The notes under the pieces are model-generated. The model worked only from the letters and a program-made list of their open reading frames with translations, did not search any database and was not told where the DNA came from. Positions 1 to 10,985 of a stretch of 64,000 bases of DNA are shown here, piece by piece (the first letter of the stretch is position 1; every line of letters begins with the position of its first letter). The stretch spans positions 35,490,116-35,554,115 of the forward strand of contig OX246749.1 in the NCBI GenBank assembly GCA_945910005.1. Direction: 5' to 3'. The position numbers and the translations under genes are program-made. The DNA comes from Isoperla grammatica. Its lineage: Eukaryota; Arthropoda; Insecta; Plecoptera; Perlodidae.

Positions 1-1790
1 CCTCTTGAGGTAGAAAACGCAATATGCTGTGAGTTTTGATATTGTTGGTGAGCAATTGTATTGCAGATATATGTATTGTATGTGTATTGTTATTGTGTAA
101 TGTTGTTATTTGTTTTGTTTGGTGGTCACGCCTATTGGCATAAAATGCTGTAGTGTCCATGTCTGTAAATAAAAAAAATAAAAAAAAGAGTTAAAACAAG
201 TAAATGTGTATCTCAAGTCACCGTGTCATTTTTGTCTCTATGGTGCAAACGCCGAATAATTAAATTTTTTAAGTTCATAAATTTTGCTATTGTAATCACA
301 TGCATATGATTGAACATAGTCGTATATCATCACTATTTACTAAGGTACGACCACATGTAGTATATTTAGTCAAAGTTCTTGAAACGCTGGTTCACAATAC
401 GTGCTTTGCAATGATGGAGAAAAAGAACACAAATCGTGAATTAATTACGAAATCAATCTATTTCGAAGGAAGCTTATATCACGTTTTTTACAGTAGTAGA
501 AATGAAACAAACATCGGACCAAACAGCGCATAAAATACATCATTTCATAGTATAAGCTGTAGATATTGTCTCATGCTATGGTTATGTATTTTGATTACTA
601 CGCCCACAATGAACAATAATAGTAAATCACGCAACTGTCTCACGTAAAACAGGAAAGTTTATTTGGATCCATGCAACGTCACAATAATTTATATTTGGTG
701 AAAAATGTACTTGAAAAGAGTCCTGATACGAATTTAATGTTACGAACAGTCACTTATGGATTTTTGTACTTTTGTTTAGTAAACAAAGAAAATTTTATTA
801 TTTGGAGCTAACGTTTTTACTGGATTTTGCGACTTTGTCGACCCCTAACTTCTTATAAGTAGACAAATATTGTATTCAAGTTATAGAACATTTAATTGTG
901 CGCTCTAATGAAGTAACTAATTTGCAATATTAACGTTAGTTTTCAAGTTTTTCGTTTTCGTCTCCAACAATGCGTATTTTCACTTCTACTAGATTTCAAA
1001 CATACAGAATTTTTCTTTTGAGCGCGGCAAGTGGAAGACTCGCTTTTTTGTTCTCGTAAGGATAGTCCCGTCCCATTCGTTGCGGAGTGACCCAAGGCAC
1101 CTTCATTGTATTGACAGCCCATCTTGGAGCAATAAACAAGGTTGTATAAACTTGAATAGGCCTAATAGCACCATCTGCTAAAAAGATGTGTCCAAGTTTT
1201 TCAAGTCAGTACTTGAAGGAATGCATTGATGGGACTGGTGACCAGTGTCGGTTCGATATATATTACAAGGGTTTGAACAGCCAAGAGAACTGCGATGTGT
1301 GATTGAGAAAGAAGAAATGTCTCATTTAATTTTTTGTAGAGACCAATGTTTGAATTTACTAACTAAACCTGTGTTCGGAGCTGTTCTCTTTTTATGCCAA
1401 CCCCTATATTTAGTATGTTCTGTATGAATATAAATACATAATAAAATAAACTATATAACGCAAAATTTAAGACAATTGTCCCATTCCTCCGGACAAGCCG
1501 AAAGTGGGCTAAAAGAATTCACACAATTTTTAGCTGATACAGCAAAATGTAACCCATAGTAACACAACGGTATTCATGACTGCTTAAATTATGTACAAGC
1601 TGTACAGTTCTTGACACTATACACAACATTTTTGTCAAATCACTTTTCGGTGTAAGTGCTTTTAAGGAAAATTATATATGTACTAGTAACCAGTTAGCAG
1701 TTACCACCAGCATTCCTTTTTATTATCTTACATATCTCACATTAATTTAAATACGCCACCTTCCCATTCTCCCCTTTCCTTTAGTATTAT
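1..1790. other. AT-rich sequence, nothing recognised
   Basis: No coding exon, RNA gene or repeat with a recognisable structure is seen. The short open frames of 60-77 codons at 300-533 and 1245-1427 have no family signature and occur in AT-rich sequence where such lengths are expected by chance. It may be intron, intergenic DNA or decayed repeats. Confidence 0.5.
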
Positions 1791-1924
1791 ATTGTCAGGG
1801 TTTATTCAAACAACCCTAGGCTCGAAACCCAATGGGGTGTCATAAAATAAAACCCATGCACGGCTACCTTCTTCTGTGCTATGTGCTTATATGTGAATTT
1901 TACCGCTCGAAGATACCATGCTCA

Positions 1925-2130
1925 GACAGCCGTGCGGTAAAACGCACGGGGTCTCTGTTCACAGGTGGAGGCGGAGGGGATGCAGTTCGAGTCCAGCCGG
2001 GAGCGCAAAAATTTAATTTGTGTATATGTAACTATTCTTAATCAACTTGTACGTATACTTGTACTATGGTCTGAAAACTTGTTCTTTCAGGATTTGCAAG
2101 TTAATAATCGTGTAATCAAATAAATGAATG
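1925..2130 (+). mobile_element. tRNA-like SINE, divergent family
   Basis: The segment holds an A-box-like stretch (CAGCCGTGCGGTAAA, near 1926-1940) and a clear B box (GTTCGAGTCC, 1985-1994), followed by about 130 bp of AT-rich body ending in an ATGA-type short repeat. This order of tRNA-like head, body and simple tail is that of a SINE. The A-to-B spacing is longer than in a normal tRNA and no acceptor stem closes, so a functional tRNA is unlikely. It differs from the tRNA-type SINE at 6549. Confidence 0.4.
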
Positions 2131-2156
2131 AATATGTTTAGTTCTATGGCTACCTC

Positions 2157-3290
2157 CTAGGTTGCGCCACTAACAGACTTCCGCGAGTTTCGACTTTCAA
2201 ACGCAGCTATCCACATTTTTATTGCATCTGTGTACTTCCCATACATGGAACGTCCGTGGATTGGCCTATGTAGAACAGACATGGATTGTGTATGTGTTCC
2301 CGTACATGAAACGTATGAGTATCCTAACCTAACCATACATACATCGTACATGATCCACGCATGGTAGTCATGAAAATGTTATGAAAATACATGGCAAACC
2401 ACGCGGGAACCGGACACAATCCATACATGGCCCATGAGTTCGTCCGTGCAAAAACATGCGTGATCCATGTATGGTTTGAGCAACGTAAACTAGGTATGGT
2501 CTAGTTACGTCAATCCTTAAAGAAACCATGTATGGAATAATCCAGGAAAAACATACTGGGATCTGGTATGGCACACCAGTAAAATACAGACATGGATTCT
2601 GTATGGCATTTGTCTCATTTCCATACATGATCCATGCATGTGAGTCCATGATTAAAATACATGGTAAACCATGCGGGAACCGGACACAATCCATACATGG
2701 CCCATGAGTTCGTCCGTGCAAAAACATGCGTGATCCATGTATGGTTTGAACAACGTTAACCAGGTATGGTTTAGTTACGTAAATCCTTAAAGAAACCATG
2801 TATGGAATAAACCAGGAAAACCATACTGAGATCTGGTATGGCACACCAGTAAAATACAGACATGGATTCTGTATGGCATTTGTCTCATTTCCATACATGA
2901 TCCATGCATGTGAGTCCATGATTAAAATACAAGGTAAACCATGCGGGAACCGGACACAATCCATACATGGCCCATGAGTTCGTCCGTGCAAAAACATGCG
3001 TGATCCATGTATGGTTTGAACAACGTAAACCAGGTATGTTTTAGTTACGTCAATCCTTAAAGAAACCATGTATGGAATAATCCAGGAAAACCATACTTGG
3101 ATCTGGTATGGCACACCAGTAAAATACAGACATGGATTATGTATGGCATTTGTCTCATTTTCATACACGATCCATGTAGGTGTATCCATACATGGCCCGT
3201 GCCTGTACGTATGGCAAACCATACATGAATCGTACATGATCCATACATACTCTCTGATTCTTTGCTGCTTGGGCTGCCACCTAGAACAAA
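2157..3290. repeat. CATG-rich tandem repeat, 270-bp unit x3
   Basis: Three nearly identical 270-bp units start at 2401, 2671 and 2941 (each begins near GCGGGAACCGGACACAATCC), with degenerate flanks on both sides. Each unit is crowded with CCATACATGG-like near-palindromes. Because 270 is divisible by three, the minus strand keeps a 289-codon frame open (2368-3237) made of 90-residue repeats. That frame looks like repeat translation, not a known protein. Similar edges (ACCTCCTAGG at 2153, CCACCTAG at 3278) may mark the limits of an inserted block. Confidence 0.8.
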
Positions 3291-3303
3291 TGAATCGAAC
3301 TAA

Positions 3304-3530
3304 TTGACAAACAACGAGCTGCCAAAATAATAAAATTGCAACATTATGAAGAAAACGAGGTATGGCGATAGTAACTGTTCACCAGTTAAAACGTTTAATG
3401 ATGGGCAACCAAGTTGTGAAGGTTTTGTATGTTTCTTGTTTCTTTTGAAGATTTGTTTTCAAAATAAGAATATTTTATTGTTTGACAGCTTCATAAAAAT
3501 AATAAATAATAATATTCGCCGGAAATAGTC
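3304..3530 (+). mobile_element. Truncated MITE of the 25.0-kb family
   Basis: This stretch matches 25040-25245 almost base for base (both contain AACATTATGAAGAAAACGAG and a long shared continuation). It is a truncated, dispersed copy without a recognisable right terminus. The 60-codon frame inside occurs in both copies because the DNA is shared. Confidence 0.6.
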
Positions 3531-3629
3531 AAAAACAAATATACACTTGACAGTAATTGAGTAGTGGTATTGACTTCCGTTGCTCCACATTCATTGGCTG
3601 TACGCGAACGTTCTGATTGGTTGTGACTA

Positions 3630-3795
3630 TGACTTTGAGATATTTTCAATGCGTTAGTCAATAGTCAATAATCAAAAGTCAAAAGTAAAGTTGTGTGAAC
3701 GTCAGCACGTATCGCCTATGGTTCAATTCGCTTAATCACTAGTCAATAGTCAACAGTCAATAGTCAATAGTCATTTGTGTGAACGCGGCTTAATA
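3630..3795. mobile_element. MITE with heptamer-repeat (TTGACTA) ends
   Basis: The ends consist of iterated AGTCAATAGTCAATA-type heptamers, and the centre carries a near-unique segment. The second copy at 53108-53295 has the heptamer ends in inverted orientation around ATTGGCTG motifs. The right end here runs into GTGTGAACGCGGCTT. Autonomous parent and target duplication are not visible. Confidence 0.45.
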
Positions 3796-4129
3796 TTATG
3801 AATTTTATAATGTAGTGGACTTCCCTTTTACTAAGAATGCTGTAGACTGATGGTCGTGTGTTATAATGTAACAAGATTTTTATACTACTCTGTTTTAATT
3901 ATTAGTATTACACCATGTAACTTATTGATGACGTGTGTTACACAAACCATTGTAAATTGTAAACAACACGAATAAAAATGAAATGAAATGAACTTACTCC
4001 GTACTCTTCTTCGTTCAAACCCACGAATCACGAGTAGGTTTACTAAATCTCAGTAAGTAAGCTTACTCGTGATTGGTCTAGGTAAATCGGAGTAACTCTA
4101 CTTTACTCTGGAGTAAGGCAAACGAACAG

Positions 4130-4313
4130 ACCGCCTTTTACTGCCCAAAATAACTTTAGTCGGATAGTAGAAGTTCGCCAAGCGACGCGATGACGGAGCC
4201 TGATTGGTCGCGGCTACTTCACCGAAGATATACGAAGACAGCCGTCAGCCGAGAAAACTCCGTCATCGCGTCGCTTGACGAATTTCTACTACTTGGGCAG
4301 CATAAGGCGGTGG
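4130..4313. mobile_element. Palindromic MITE, about 185 bp
   Basis: The left arm (CCGCCTTTTACTGCCCAAAA and on) is repeated in reverse complement on the right. The inner 30 bp (GACGCGATGACGGAG on one side, CTCCGTCATCGCGTC on the other) pair almost perfectly. The loop of about 60 bp includes a GATTGGTCGCGG motif. The 70-codon frame at 4190-4402 lies across the hairpin and is not supported as a gene. Confidence 0.6.
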
Positions 4314-4499
4314 ACAAACTGCCGATTGCGTTGCGCCTCTACCCTGTATTACTCACTGAACGCTACAAACACTGCTGGAAGTTGGTAACTCCTCCCTCGT
4401 AGCGACCGGTGGCCGAAATTTGCGCTCTCGTGCATATGTTCAAAATACATAATTAAAATAATATATGAAACAAATAAAAATAAAAACACACAACATGTA

Positions 4500-4905
4500 T
4501 TATAAAACACATTATAATCAGTATGGTTTTTATTTTTAATGAATTTACTAATTATCGAATTATAATCAAAATAACTACGCTAATGGTTATATTATTTCAT
4601 TCAGTATGTAGGGCTTACTAAAACACAGTGCGCTGTTGATTCAGATTTTCGATTTTGTGTTACAATCTTGAGATAAAATCTCAACATAATTAATTTTTTT
4701 TTTCATTATATTCTTCATTATATTTCAAACAACGTTATAATCAGTATGACTCTGTTGATAATGTATGATACATTCATCATTTAGGCTGTAGGGCATATCA
4801 AACCACAGCGCTATAATTAGTCAGATTTTCGATTTTATGTTTCAATCTTGAGAATTGAGATACTATTAAAAATGAAAATTTTCTGCGGTTTTTGACAAAT
4901 CAAGT
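4500..4905. mobile_element. Two decayed halves of the GAGCGAAGG/TTAA MITE family
   Basis: Two adjacent segments carry the inner sequence of the MITE family seen at 14564, 17204, 43434 and 63153: TATAATCAGTATG, GTAGGGC, CAGATTTTCGATTTT and CAATCTTGAGA. The second segment ends at the family terminus-proximal word TTTTCTGCGGTTTTTGACA but lacks the final GAGCG end. It looks like a decayed, partly duplicated copy. Confidence 0.55.
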
Positions 4906-4984
4906 TGATGCCCACAACGTTGGTGGTTTTAGAATGAGCGACCGATCCTGTAAATGTTGGCCAACCCACCAACCCTATCTATTA

Positions 4985-5140
4985 CCCTGTTTACATGGCG
5001 GACTGAGTCCGGTACTGAGTACGGTCCAGGGCCATGTAAACACCTAGAAAATGGGACCGAACCGACTGGGTCCGGTCCACCAAAAAAAAACCTAGACCGT
5101 ACCGAAAGACCGACTCAGTCCTATCATGTAAACGGGTAGA
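4985..5140. mobile_element. Short TIR element (CCCTGTTTACATG)
   Basis: The left end CCCTGTTTACATGGCGGACT is matched in inverted form at the right end (AGTCCTATCATGTAAACGGG). Length is about 155 bp. A related fragment near 5395-5450 (GGTACTCAGTACGGTCTGCC, CATGTAAACA) indicates a second damaged copy. No coding capacity. Confidence 0.55.
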
Positions 5141-5459
5141 ATGTAGGCCTACTGACTGAAGAACTGAAACTTGAACGAACGCTGTTTGTAGGTGAATAAG
5201 ATGGAAAATTATTGTAGTTGCCATCAACAAAATTCAAGTAAAATATTAACAACGGCTTGTAACCTTTTGTTCGCCGGGATGCATCATTAAATTAATTTTA
5301 TATGGCAGAAGAAACAAGTAAGGTTATGTACGACCAAAACGAACAAGTGTGGCGAGAGACCGAAATCAAGTTTGGATACACCTTCATATAAACGCAAGCA
5401 TCCATGACAGTTCTCAGTCTGGTACTCAGTACGGTCTGCCATGTAAACATAGTTATTAT

Positions 5460-5774
5460 TTGGAAATAAGATGGCCAACTTGCATCATCATCATGAACAT
5501 CGTATCGAATCGTTTCGTTTATTATCGATTCCAAAATGCGAGACGCCGTTATTACGAAACAGCAATATAACAACAATGTTGCAAGCTATACGGCAGGTTG
5601 ATGAACGCTTCTACTATAACCTTGTGTTTGTTTACGAAAACATCGGTTATTCCAACGATTATTCGCGGCTCCCGATGACTCATGTTCATCTAGACCTAGA
5701 TAGATGGATAGACTTCTGGAAGTGTTCAGAACAATTTGAATGCTTTGTGCATAAATATTTTTCACCATATAGGG
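5460..5774 (+). other. Unassigned open stretch before a hAT insertion
   Basis: A plus-strand frame stays open from 5471 to 5794 (107 codons, beginning MANLHHHHEHRIESF) and is cut by the hAT MITE at 5775. Another frame reads NARRRYYETA, which faintly recalls the basic start of Harbinger-type transposases, but no domain can be defended. No splice sites were identified with confidence. Confidence 0.15.
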
Positions 5775-6148
5775 CAGGGATGGCGAACCAATAGCACGCG
5801 TGCCAGAAGTGGCATGCGAAGACTTTCTGGCGGCACGCAGAAATATGTTTAACATTGTATCAGGATGAAATTGACCACACTTCAAACCCGTTGTTCGGGC
5901 ATTTAGAGAATTTTCGGTACAAAAATTTCGCCTCACTAAATGCTGCATTATGTGGAACGATCACAACATTACAAACTGAAAACGTGACCATTTGTTGCCT
6001 GAAAAATATAATAATTACTGAAAAAGCTATAATAAAATTTCGTTAAAATTTTACTGTGCCTTTTTTGAGAATTTGGCACGCCTGGACAGAATACATTCAA
6101 TAGTTTGTAAATAGTTGCACTCAAGCTCGAAAAGGTTCGCCATCTCTG
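5775..6148. mobile_element. hAT-type MITE with perfect 8-bp target duplication
   Basis: The element begins CAGGGATGGCGAACC and ends GGTTCGCCATCTCTG, a 15-bp inverted pair with one mismatch. It is flanked on both sides by ATATAGGG (5767-5774 and 6149-6156), an exact 8-bp duplication. Terminal CAG/CTG and an 8-bp duplication are the hallmarks of the hAT superfamily. The 374-bp body has no transposase, so it is a non-autonomous copy. Confidence 0.85.
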
Positions 6149-6164
6149 ATATAGGGCCTATTTT

Positions 6165-6520
6165 AGTGAGCAGTTGAAAATTGGTATCGCGAATATTGGT
6201 ATAGGTATTGGAATAAGTAAACACGGTGACTTTGGAGCCGTCCTATATAACAACGAAGCACTCAATAAATTAAAAAGTTGTTCTGAATCAGCCTTGTTGA
6301 TTCTGGCATTTGTCCGCAAGTGTTCGCACTGTCCAATCACTGTTTCATATGTTTCGCATTTGAAATATCGAACTTTGATTGGTTATCGCTCACTCGTCGA
6401 TGGTGTTCGGAGTCTACAGGGTTGGTTTAGTCGTTTGAATTAAAATGCCCCACTGAAAATCAGTCTTGTTACTGAGTGGGTAGACTCTAAATGTTAATTT
6501 ATTTATTTTTATTTATTTGG
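6165..6520 (+). mobile_element. Retroposon 3' end, GAATAAGTAAACGGTGAC family
   Basis: This is one of four related segments (also 9408-9690, 45215-45510 and a tail at 42185-42305). All share GGTGACTTTGGAGCCGTCCT, the word GGTGTTCGCACTG or a variant, and the end CACTGAAAATCAGTCTCGTT followed by TGGGTAGACTCTAAATGTG and a TTTA-type simple tail. The fixed 3' end plus simple repeat indicates target-primed retrotransposition, either a LINE 3' end or a SINE. No reverse transcriptase is present. Confidence 0.6.
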
Positions 6521-6548
6521 TATACTCTTTAAGATATGATTTCAACGT

Positions 6549-6800
6549 GCCAACAGAGGTGGCTCAGCGGTAAGACGGGAGGTCGCCGGTTCGATTCCGG
6601 CCACTGCCAGTCCTGACTGAAGGTTTTCTCCGAGGTTTTTCTCAGTCGTAAAGGCGAATGCTGGGATTGAGTCCTACTATCAGCCCTCGGACATTCCTTC
6701 CCAACTATTCAAACACCCTAATATACCTAGTTAGTCACCTGAAGAGGGGCACATCAGGTAACGCTGGTGTGCACCCTATAACGGGTAACTCTACAAAAAA
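6549..6800 (+). mobile_element. tRNA-derived SINE, full-length copy
   Basis: The head has an A box (TGGCTCAGCGGTAAG, 6562-6576) and a B box (GGTTCGATTCC, 6588-6598), the pol III promoter inherited from a tRNA. A body follows (TCCTGACTGAAGGTTTTCTC, then GCACATCAGGTAACGCTGGT) and an ATT-type tail. Other copies lie at 11893-12156 and 42421-42672 on the minus strand, with fragments at 18043, 20893, 29737 and 51195. Confidence 0.85.
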
Positions 6801-6884
6801 TTATTATTATTATTATTTCAACGTAGTTTTTAGTTTTGTGTAAGATTAACCATGAATTCAAAACTGTCAAATATTGTTTTTGTT

Positions 6885-7060
6885 ACAGTTTCATTTAAAT
6901 AATTTATTGTAAATTATTGAATGAATTAATTAATTAATTAAAACATGAATTTTAACTTTATTTAATTATTTAATTATTTTTAAGTTTTATTATTTATTTA
7001 TCTACATAAATAAAGATCTAAACAATTTAAATATTTGAAAGTTTTTAAATTAATTTAGAA
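6885..7060. repeat. AT-rich low-complexity sequence
   Basis: TTAA- and TTTAATTA-rich sequence without a clean repeat unit. No gene or element boundary is seen. Confidence 0.6.
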
Positions 7061-7850
7061 TGGCGTTCTTTAAAGGAAAACGATTAATTCTGAGGATGAT
7101 CAGCCTTAAATTATATTCCTATGTAAATCAACAATTATTACAACTCGTACACATCAAGATGCATTACCTGCATTCAATGCTGTCTAGTTGTCAAGGCCTC
7201 CTACATAGATAGATAAATGTAATAAACAACAGTATTGACCATGGCTGGGATTACTTCACGCTACAGGTGGGATTTCCGTAGTCATTAGAGCCAATTAATT
7301 AACTAGTCATATTATATTATATGTGCATCTGATTGTTAATAACATATTTTCTTTATAATAATATGCACGTGCCAGGAAAATAAATACCTTATAGACATTT
7401 TGTTAGAACTGCCAAACGATTAAAAATCGATAACATTGAATGAAATCGCGATATCGAAGTTTGCAAGTGACATATCGATATCGAAACTTTTCTTGTCTTT
7501 CTTTTGGATTTTCAGACAAGCCAGAGGCCATTAATAAATAATTTAACTTCGAAATGCTTTACTTTATGTCTCAATTTGTGATATATTATAATGTACAGTA
7601 ATATATTGTGATGAATATATCTTGTAATGTATTGGTATAACGTATTGTAATGTGTAAAATTTACAATATCCACACAAAAAAGCGACAAAAATGCAGAACC
7701 GCAATACTGCCCAACTGTAAGCCTACTGTACAGGAGAAAACCCGTTTTTTCTAACAATAAGGCGCATGTTTGAGTTTGACCCTGTCCTATCATGAGACAG
7801 GAAAATAACAATAACATTTTTAAAAAAATGATATCGCGAAATGAATGATA
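7061..7850. other. No gene seen; AT-rich with ATATCGATATCG clusters
   Basis: The stretch holds several GATATCGATATCG-like words (near 7440-7490, echoed at 7940-8000), which may be ends of a decayed palindromic element. The minus-strand 122-codon frame at 7512-7880 is AT-driven, ends in a MITE piece and has no recognisable domain. Confidence 0.4.
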
Positions 7851-7854
7851 TATA

Positions 7855-7945
7855 AATGGACCTTTTTCAGAATTGATCAAGGACCCTTAGATAGAGCTAA
7901 TCACGATTCTCTAGATCAATTCTAAAATTAATCTATTCTATATCG
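7855..7945. mobile_element. Short foldback piece, GGACCCTTAGATAGAGC family
   Basis: Contains CTTTTTCAGAATTGATC, GGACCCTTAGATAGAGCTAA and the inverted AGATCAATTCT. The same module recurs at 10370, 15366, 21806, 33239 and 58560. In this family GACCCTTAGATAGAGC lies inside the inverted GAATTGATC ends. Confidence 0.6.
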
Positions 7946-7949
7946 ATAT

Positions 7950-8980
7950 CGAATTTGTTTTCTATTAGCGATATCGTATCGAAATATCCATATCGTTGGG
8001 TTGGGTATCCCTGGATCATGGACTTACAACTATCTGGACGTGCAACATGGTTGGAATACGCGTCTGCGATTCTCATTTCCGGTTTTTGACATTCTCGGAC
8101 ATTTTAGCCCCTATCGCTAAGCAATTACACATCAACAGTCACAACAACAATGTGAACAATGTCAAAATCCGAAACTTAAGGGCTAAAATGGCCGCCCACC
8201 GCCTTCTTCCGCGGCTATTTAGAGTCGATCGATGAAGTGAACTACCCATTCAATACAACAACTAAACTATTCAAATTAAATGGACATGAAAAAATACTTT
8301 TTTTTATTCTAAATTATGAATTTCAAGAATTATTACATGTGAGTAGCATTTAATACTGAACTTCTTGAAATTATATATTTTTTTTATTAATAAAGTATAT
8401 TTATTATTTCTAATTTGAGTAGATTTGAGGTAAAATTGACACACCAGCGCAAATATCTCGAAAACGGATCCCGTTCGACCATCTTCTTTACACGTATTCA
8501 TGTTAGTCAAGAAGTTATCTACATTAAGGATGATTATTTTTGTAAATAAATTACTTTTTGAAGGTGCTACGCAAAGTTATACGATTAAAAGTGTAGGTTT
8601 TTGTTCAGCTACAATGAAGCTATAGGGAATTCCAACGCATTTCAACACTCAATAAATAAAAAAAACTAATACCGTTGGGTGCATATTTTTTTCCACAATA
8701 TTCACAAGCTCAATCTCAACTTTCAGTACATACAATTTGAAGGATAAATATTACATGTACAGTTATCATCGATCGACTTTAATTGGTACATTGATTTGTT
8801 AGCAGGTCAAGTTACGAAGTTACTATTATAAGTCCATGCCTAGAGATTGTTACTATCGAAGAATATTTATTGATTGTCGTGTATTTTATTGCATGTGAGT
8901 AGGCATGAAGCAATTATGCTAATAAAAGATATAAATTTAATATCAATACGCGTGGAGACATAACTATTACGACAGTGTAA
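7950..8980. other. No gene or clear repeat
   Basis: AT-rich sequence. The 79-codon frame at 7996-8235 (beginning MGWVSLDHGLTTIW) has somewhat higher GC but no domain, and no partner exon is recognisable. Confidence 0.4.
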
Positions 8981-8984
8981 AACC

Positions 8985-9165
8985 AGAAGACTGAAATGAC
9001 GCCAATTGCCTTTTAAGATGAACTGATAGGATGCATAATGTGCCCAAAGTTTTTAAAAGCCGTATTTAATTTTAAAAAAATCACAATTTTACATTATCGA
9101 CGTAGGAAGAACGACGCTGCTTCATCGGAAAGTTGCGCGACATTGCCACTTGGGCGCTTCATTCG
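8985..9165 (-). mobile_element. Arm fragment of the 24.3-kb foldback element
   Basis: Matches one arm of the inverted-repeat element at 24265-25002, sharing GCCTTTTAAGATGAACTGAT, ATTATCGACGTAGGAAGAAC and GACGCTGCTTCATCGGAAAG. Only one arm is present, so this is a solo arm or truncated copy. Confidence 0.65.
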
Positions 9166-9299
9166 TATATCCTGTTTTCTTAGAAATTTTCTTCAGCACA
9201 TAACTTATATGTTCTTTGAAAATTAACAGGTTGTCTACTTGTACGACCAGGTATTTTACTGATTCTTGGAAAGGTATTACTTCTCCTTCAAGCATAATT

Positions 9300-9380
9300 T
9301 TCGCTTCACCGAAGTGGTTAACATCCCTGCTTCCTATGCAGAAGGTCCCGGGTTCAAATCCCGCTTGAGGCAAAATTTTT
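9300..9380 (+). mobile_element. tRNA-like head (SINE promoter relic)
   Basis: Carries an A-box-like TGGTTAACATCC and a B-box-like GGTTCAAATCC (near 9353), separated by a tRNA-like distance. A T-arm can be drawn, but no 5' partner pairs with the apparent acceptor strand TTGAGGC, so it is not a functional tRNA. It sits directly upstream of the retroposon 3' end at 9408. Confidence 0.4.
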
Positions 9381-9407
9381 TTATCTTCTAAAATGGATTC
9401 AATTCCA

Positions 9408-9690
9408 TCTCTTCTTGGCTTAGGAATAAGTAAACGGTGACTTTGAAGCCGTCCTAGCAACGAAGCACTCAATAAATTCAAAGTTGTTCTGAAACGGCCT
9501 TGTTGATTCTGGCATTTGTGTGCAGGTGTTCGCACTGTCCAATCACTGATTGAAATGAAGATCTTTGATTGGTTATCGCTCACTCGTCGATGGTGTTCGG
9601 AGCCTACAGGGTTGGTTTAGTCGCTTTAAATTAAAGTCCCCCACTGAAAATCAGTCTCGTTACTGAGTGGATAGACTATAAATACGAACT
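9408..9690 (+). mobile_element. Retroposon 3' end, GAATAAGTAAACGGTGAC family
   Basis: Second copy of the family at 6165-6520, with the same order of conserved blocks and the end CACTGAAAATCAGTCTCGTT, TGGATAGACTATAAATACG and an AT tail. Confidence 0.6.
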
Positions 9691-9772
9691 TATATATTTT
9701 AGTTATTTGTTGTCTTTTTTTCATTTTTGACGACGCTAGTAGGATTGCCACTGATTTCTTAACGTTCAATTT

Positions 9773-10110
9773 AAGGCCCATTCACGATTAAACTTAACCG
9801 TAAACTTACAACTTAAAGTAAGGTTTGGCTTATGGAAGATCACACAATTGTTCATGACCAAAACTTAAACTTAGTTTTGGGCTACGGTTAAGTTTGGGAC
9901 GATCAAACTTTAAAATTAAAATAAACTTAACGGTAAGAAAGAACCAATCAGCGCCAGCCGCAAGGCCTAGGCTAGCTAAATCGAAAATGTAGCCGAAACA
10001 TGCTCAGAATTTATTTGACGAAACGTTATTAAATGAGTTTATGAAGACCTAGCGTCTAAGTTAAAGTTAAAGTTTACTACTAGACTAAGTTTTTATCGTG
10101 AATGAGCCTT
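9773..10110. mobile_element. TIR MITE, AAGGCYCATTCACGAT ends
   Basis: Begins AAGGCCCATTCACGATTAAA and ends TTTATCGTGAATGAGCCTT, a 16-bp inverted pair with one mismatch. The inside is rich in ACTTAAAC/GTTTAAGT words. Length is about 338 bp, with no coding capacity. The target duplication is unclear. Confidence 0.65.
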
Positions 10111-10367
10111 GTTTGCTGCTAACCACTTCTCAATTCTTTCAAGGTTCTTCTTTCGGAGAAGCCAGAATACCGACCGGGCTAAAAGTTCTTCCGGACAAAC
10201 ACGACCAAATTGAGTTTCAATACCTCAAACATATTCGAACCTACACAATTAACATATTAGCAAACACGGATTATTGTCACAAGATTTGCAAACATATTTT
10301 AGCCGGTTTACGAAACTTGGTAAATAGTATAGACACAACATTTTTCCGACGAAACAATTTGCAATAA

Positions 10368-10450
10368 ACCTTTTTCAGAATTGATCTACGACCCTTAGAT
10401 AGAGCTAATCACGGCCCTCTAGATCAATTCTGAAAATCATCTATTCATAG
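10368..10450. mobile_element. 80-bp palindromic MITE, GGACCCTTAGATAGAGC family
   Basis: A compact copy: CTTTTTCAGAATTGATCTAC, then GACCCTTAGATAGAGC, then the inverted CTAGATCAATTCTGAAAATC. The inverted ends are about 20 bp. Confidence 0.65.
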
Positions 10451-10980
10451 GTTGCACGTACGTAACATCTTTGCGCGTGGCGGCCACATTTGTGATCAAA
10501 CTTTGACGTTGCAATGGAGAAACAATTGAATGCTATTGTCGTATAACACAGAAATCCTCAGTTCATTAAAATGCAGCATGTTTTTTAAATAACATTTTTT
10601 ATTTGTGGTATGTTTTAATTTTTTATTACTTATGTTTACTTTTTAAATTCTAAATTAGGCTTATTTATTAAATTTGAATAGTATTTGCCACTGGTCTAGG
10701 ATTGGTCTTCCTCATTTGTGTCGCAATCATGGCCGCTGTGACATGGGAACTATGAATAGGACATTTTTAATCTGATCATGGATTTATAATAGTTTCATTT
10801 GAGAGAAACTTCAAACCCAAACGTATCTGTATTTATTGAAAGATCGTTTTTCTGTAATTTACTCAATAATATCCATAATTAAATAATTTGTAGACATAAT
10901 AATCATATCGATACTGAATTAATTGTTTATCTGATACAAAACTAAAATTCATTTTCTAATTCTTGAAGCGTTCTGTATAC
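10451..10980. other. No gene or clear repeat
   Basis: AT-rich sequence, no open frame over 60 codons, no recognised repeat. Confidence 0.5.
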
Positions 10981-10985
10981 GGGAA

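Noticed and set aside
2368..3237. 289-codon minus-strand frame as a protein-coding gene
   Set aside because: It is made of three copies of a 90-residue translation of a 270-bp tandem repeat, is rich in His/Met/Cys from CATG words and has no splice or family evidence.
5586..5948. 120-codon minus-strand frame as a gene
   Set aside because: It crosses the terminus of the hAT MITE at 5775, so it is a chimera of insertion and flank.
6549..6640. Functional tRNA gene
   Set aside because: The same sequence continues into a repeated SINE body in several copies; no closed cloverleaf is seen.
9300..9380. Functional tRNA gene
   Set aside because: No 5' acceptor strand pairs with the apparent 3' one, and the T stem has a mismatch.
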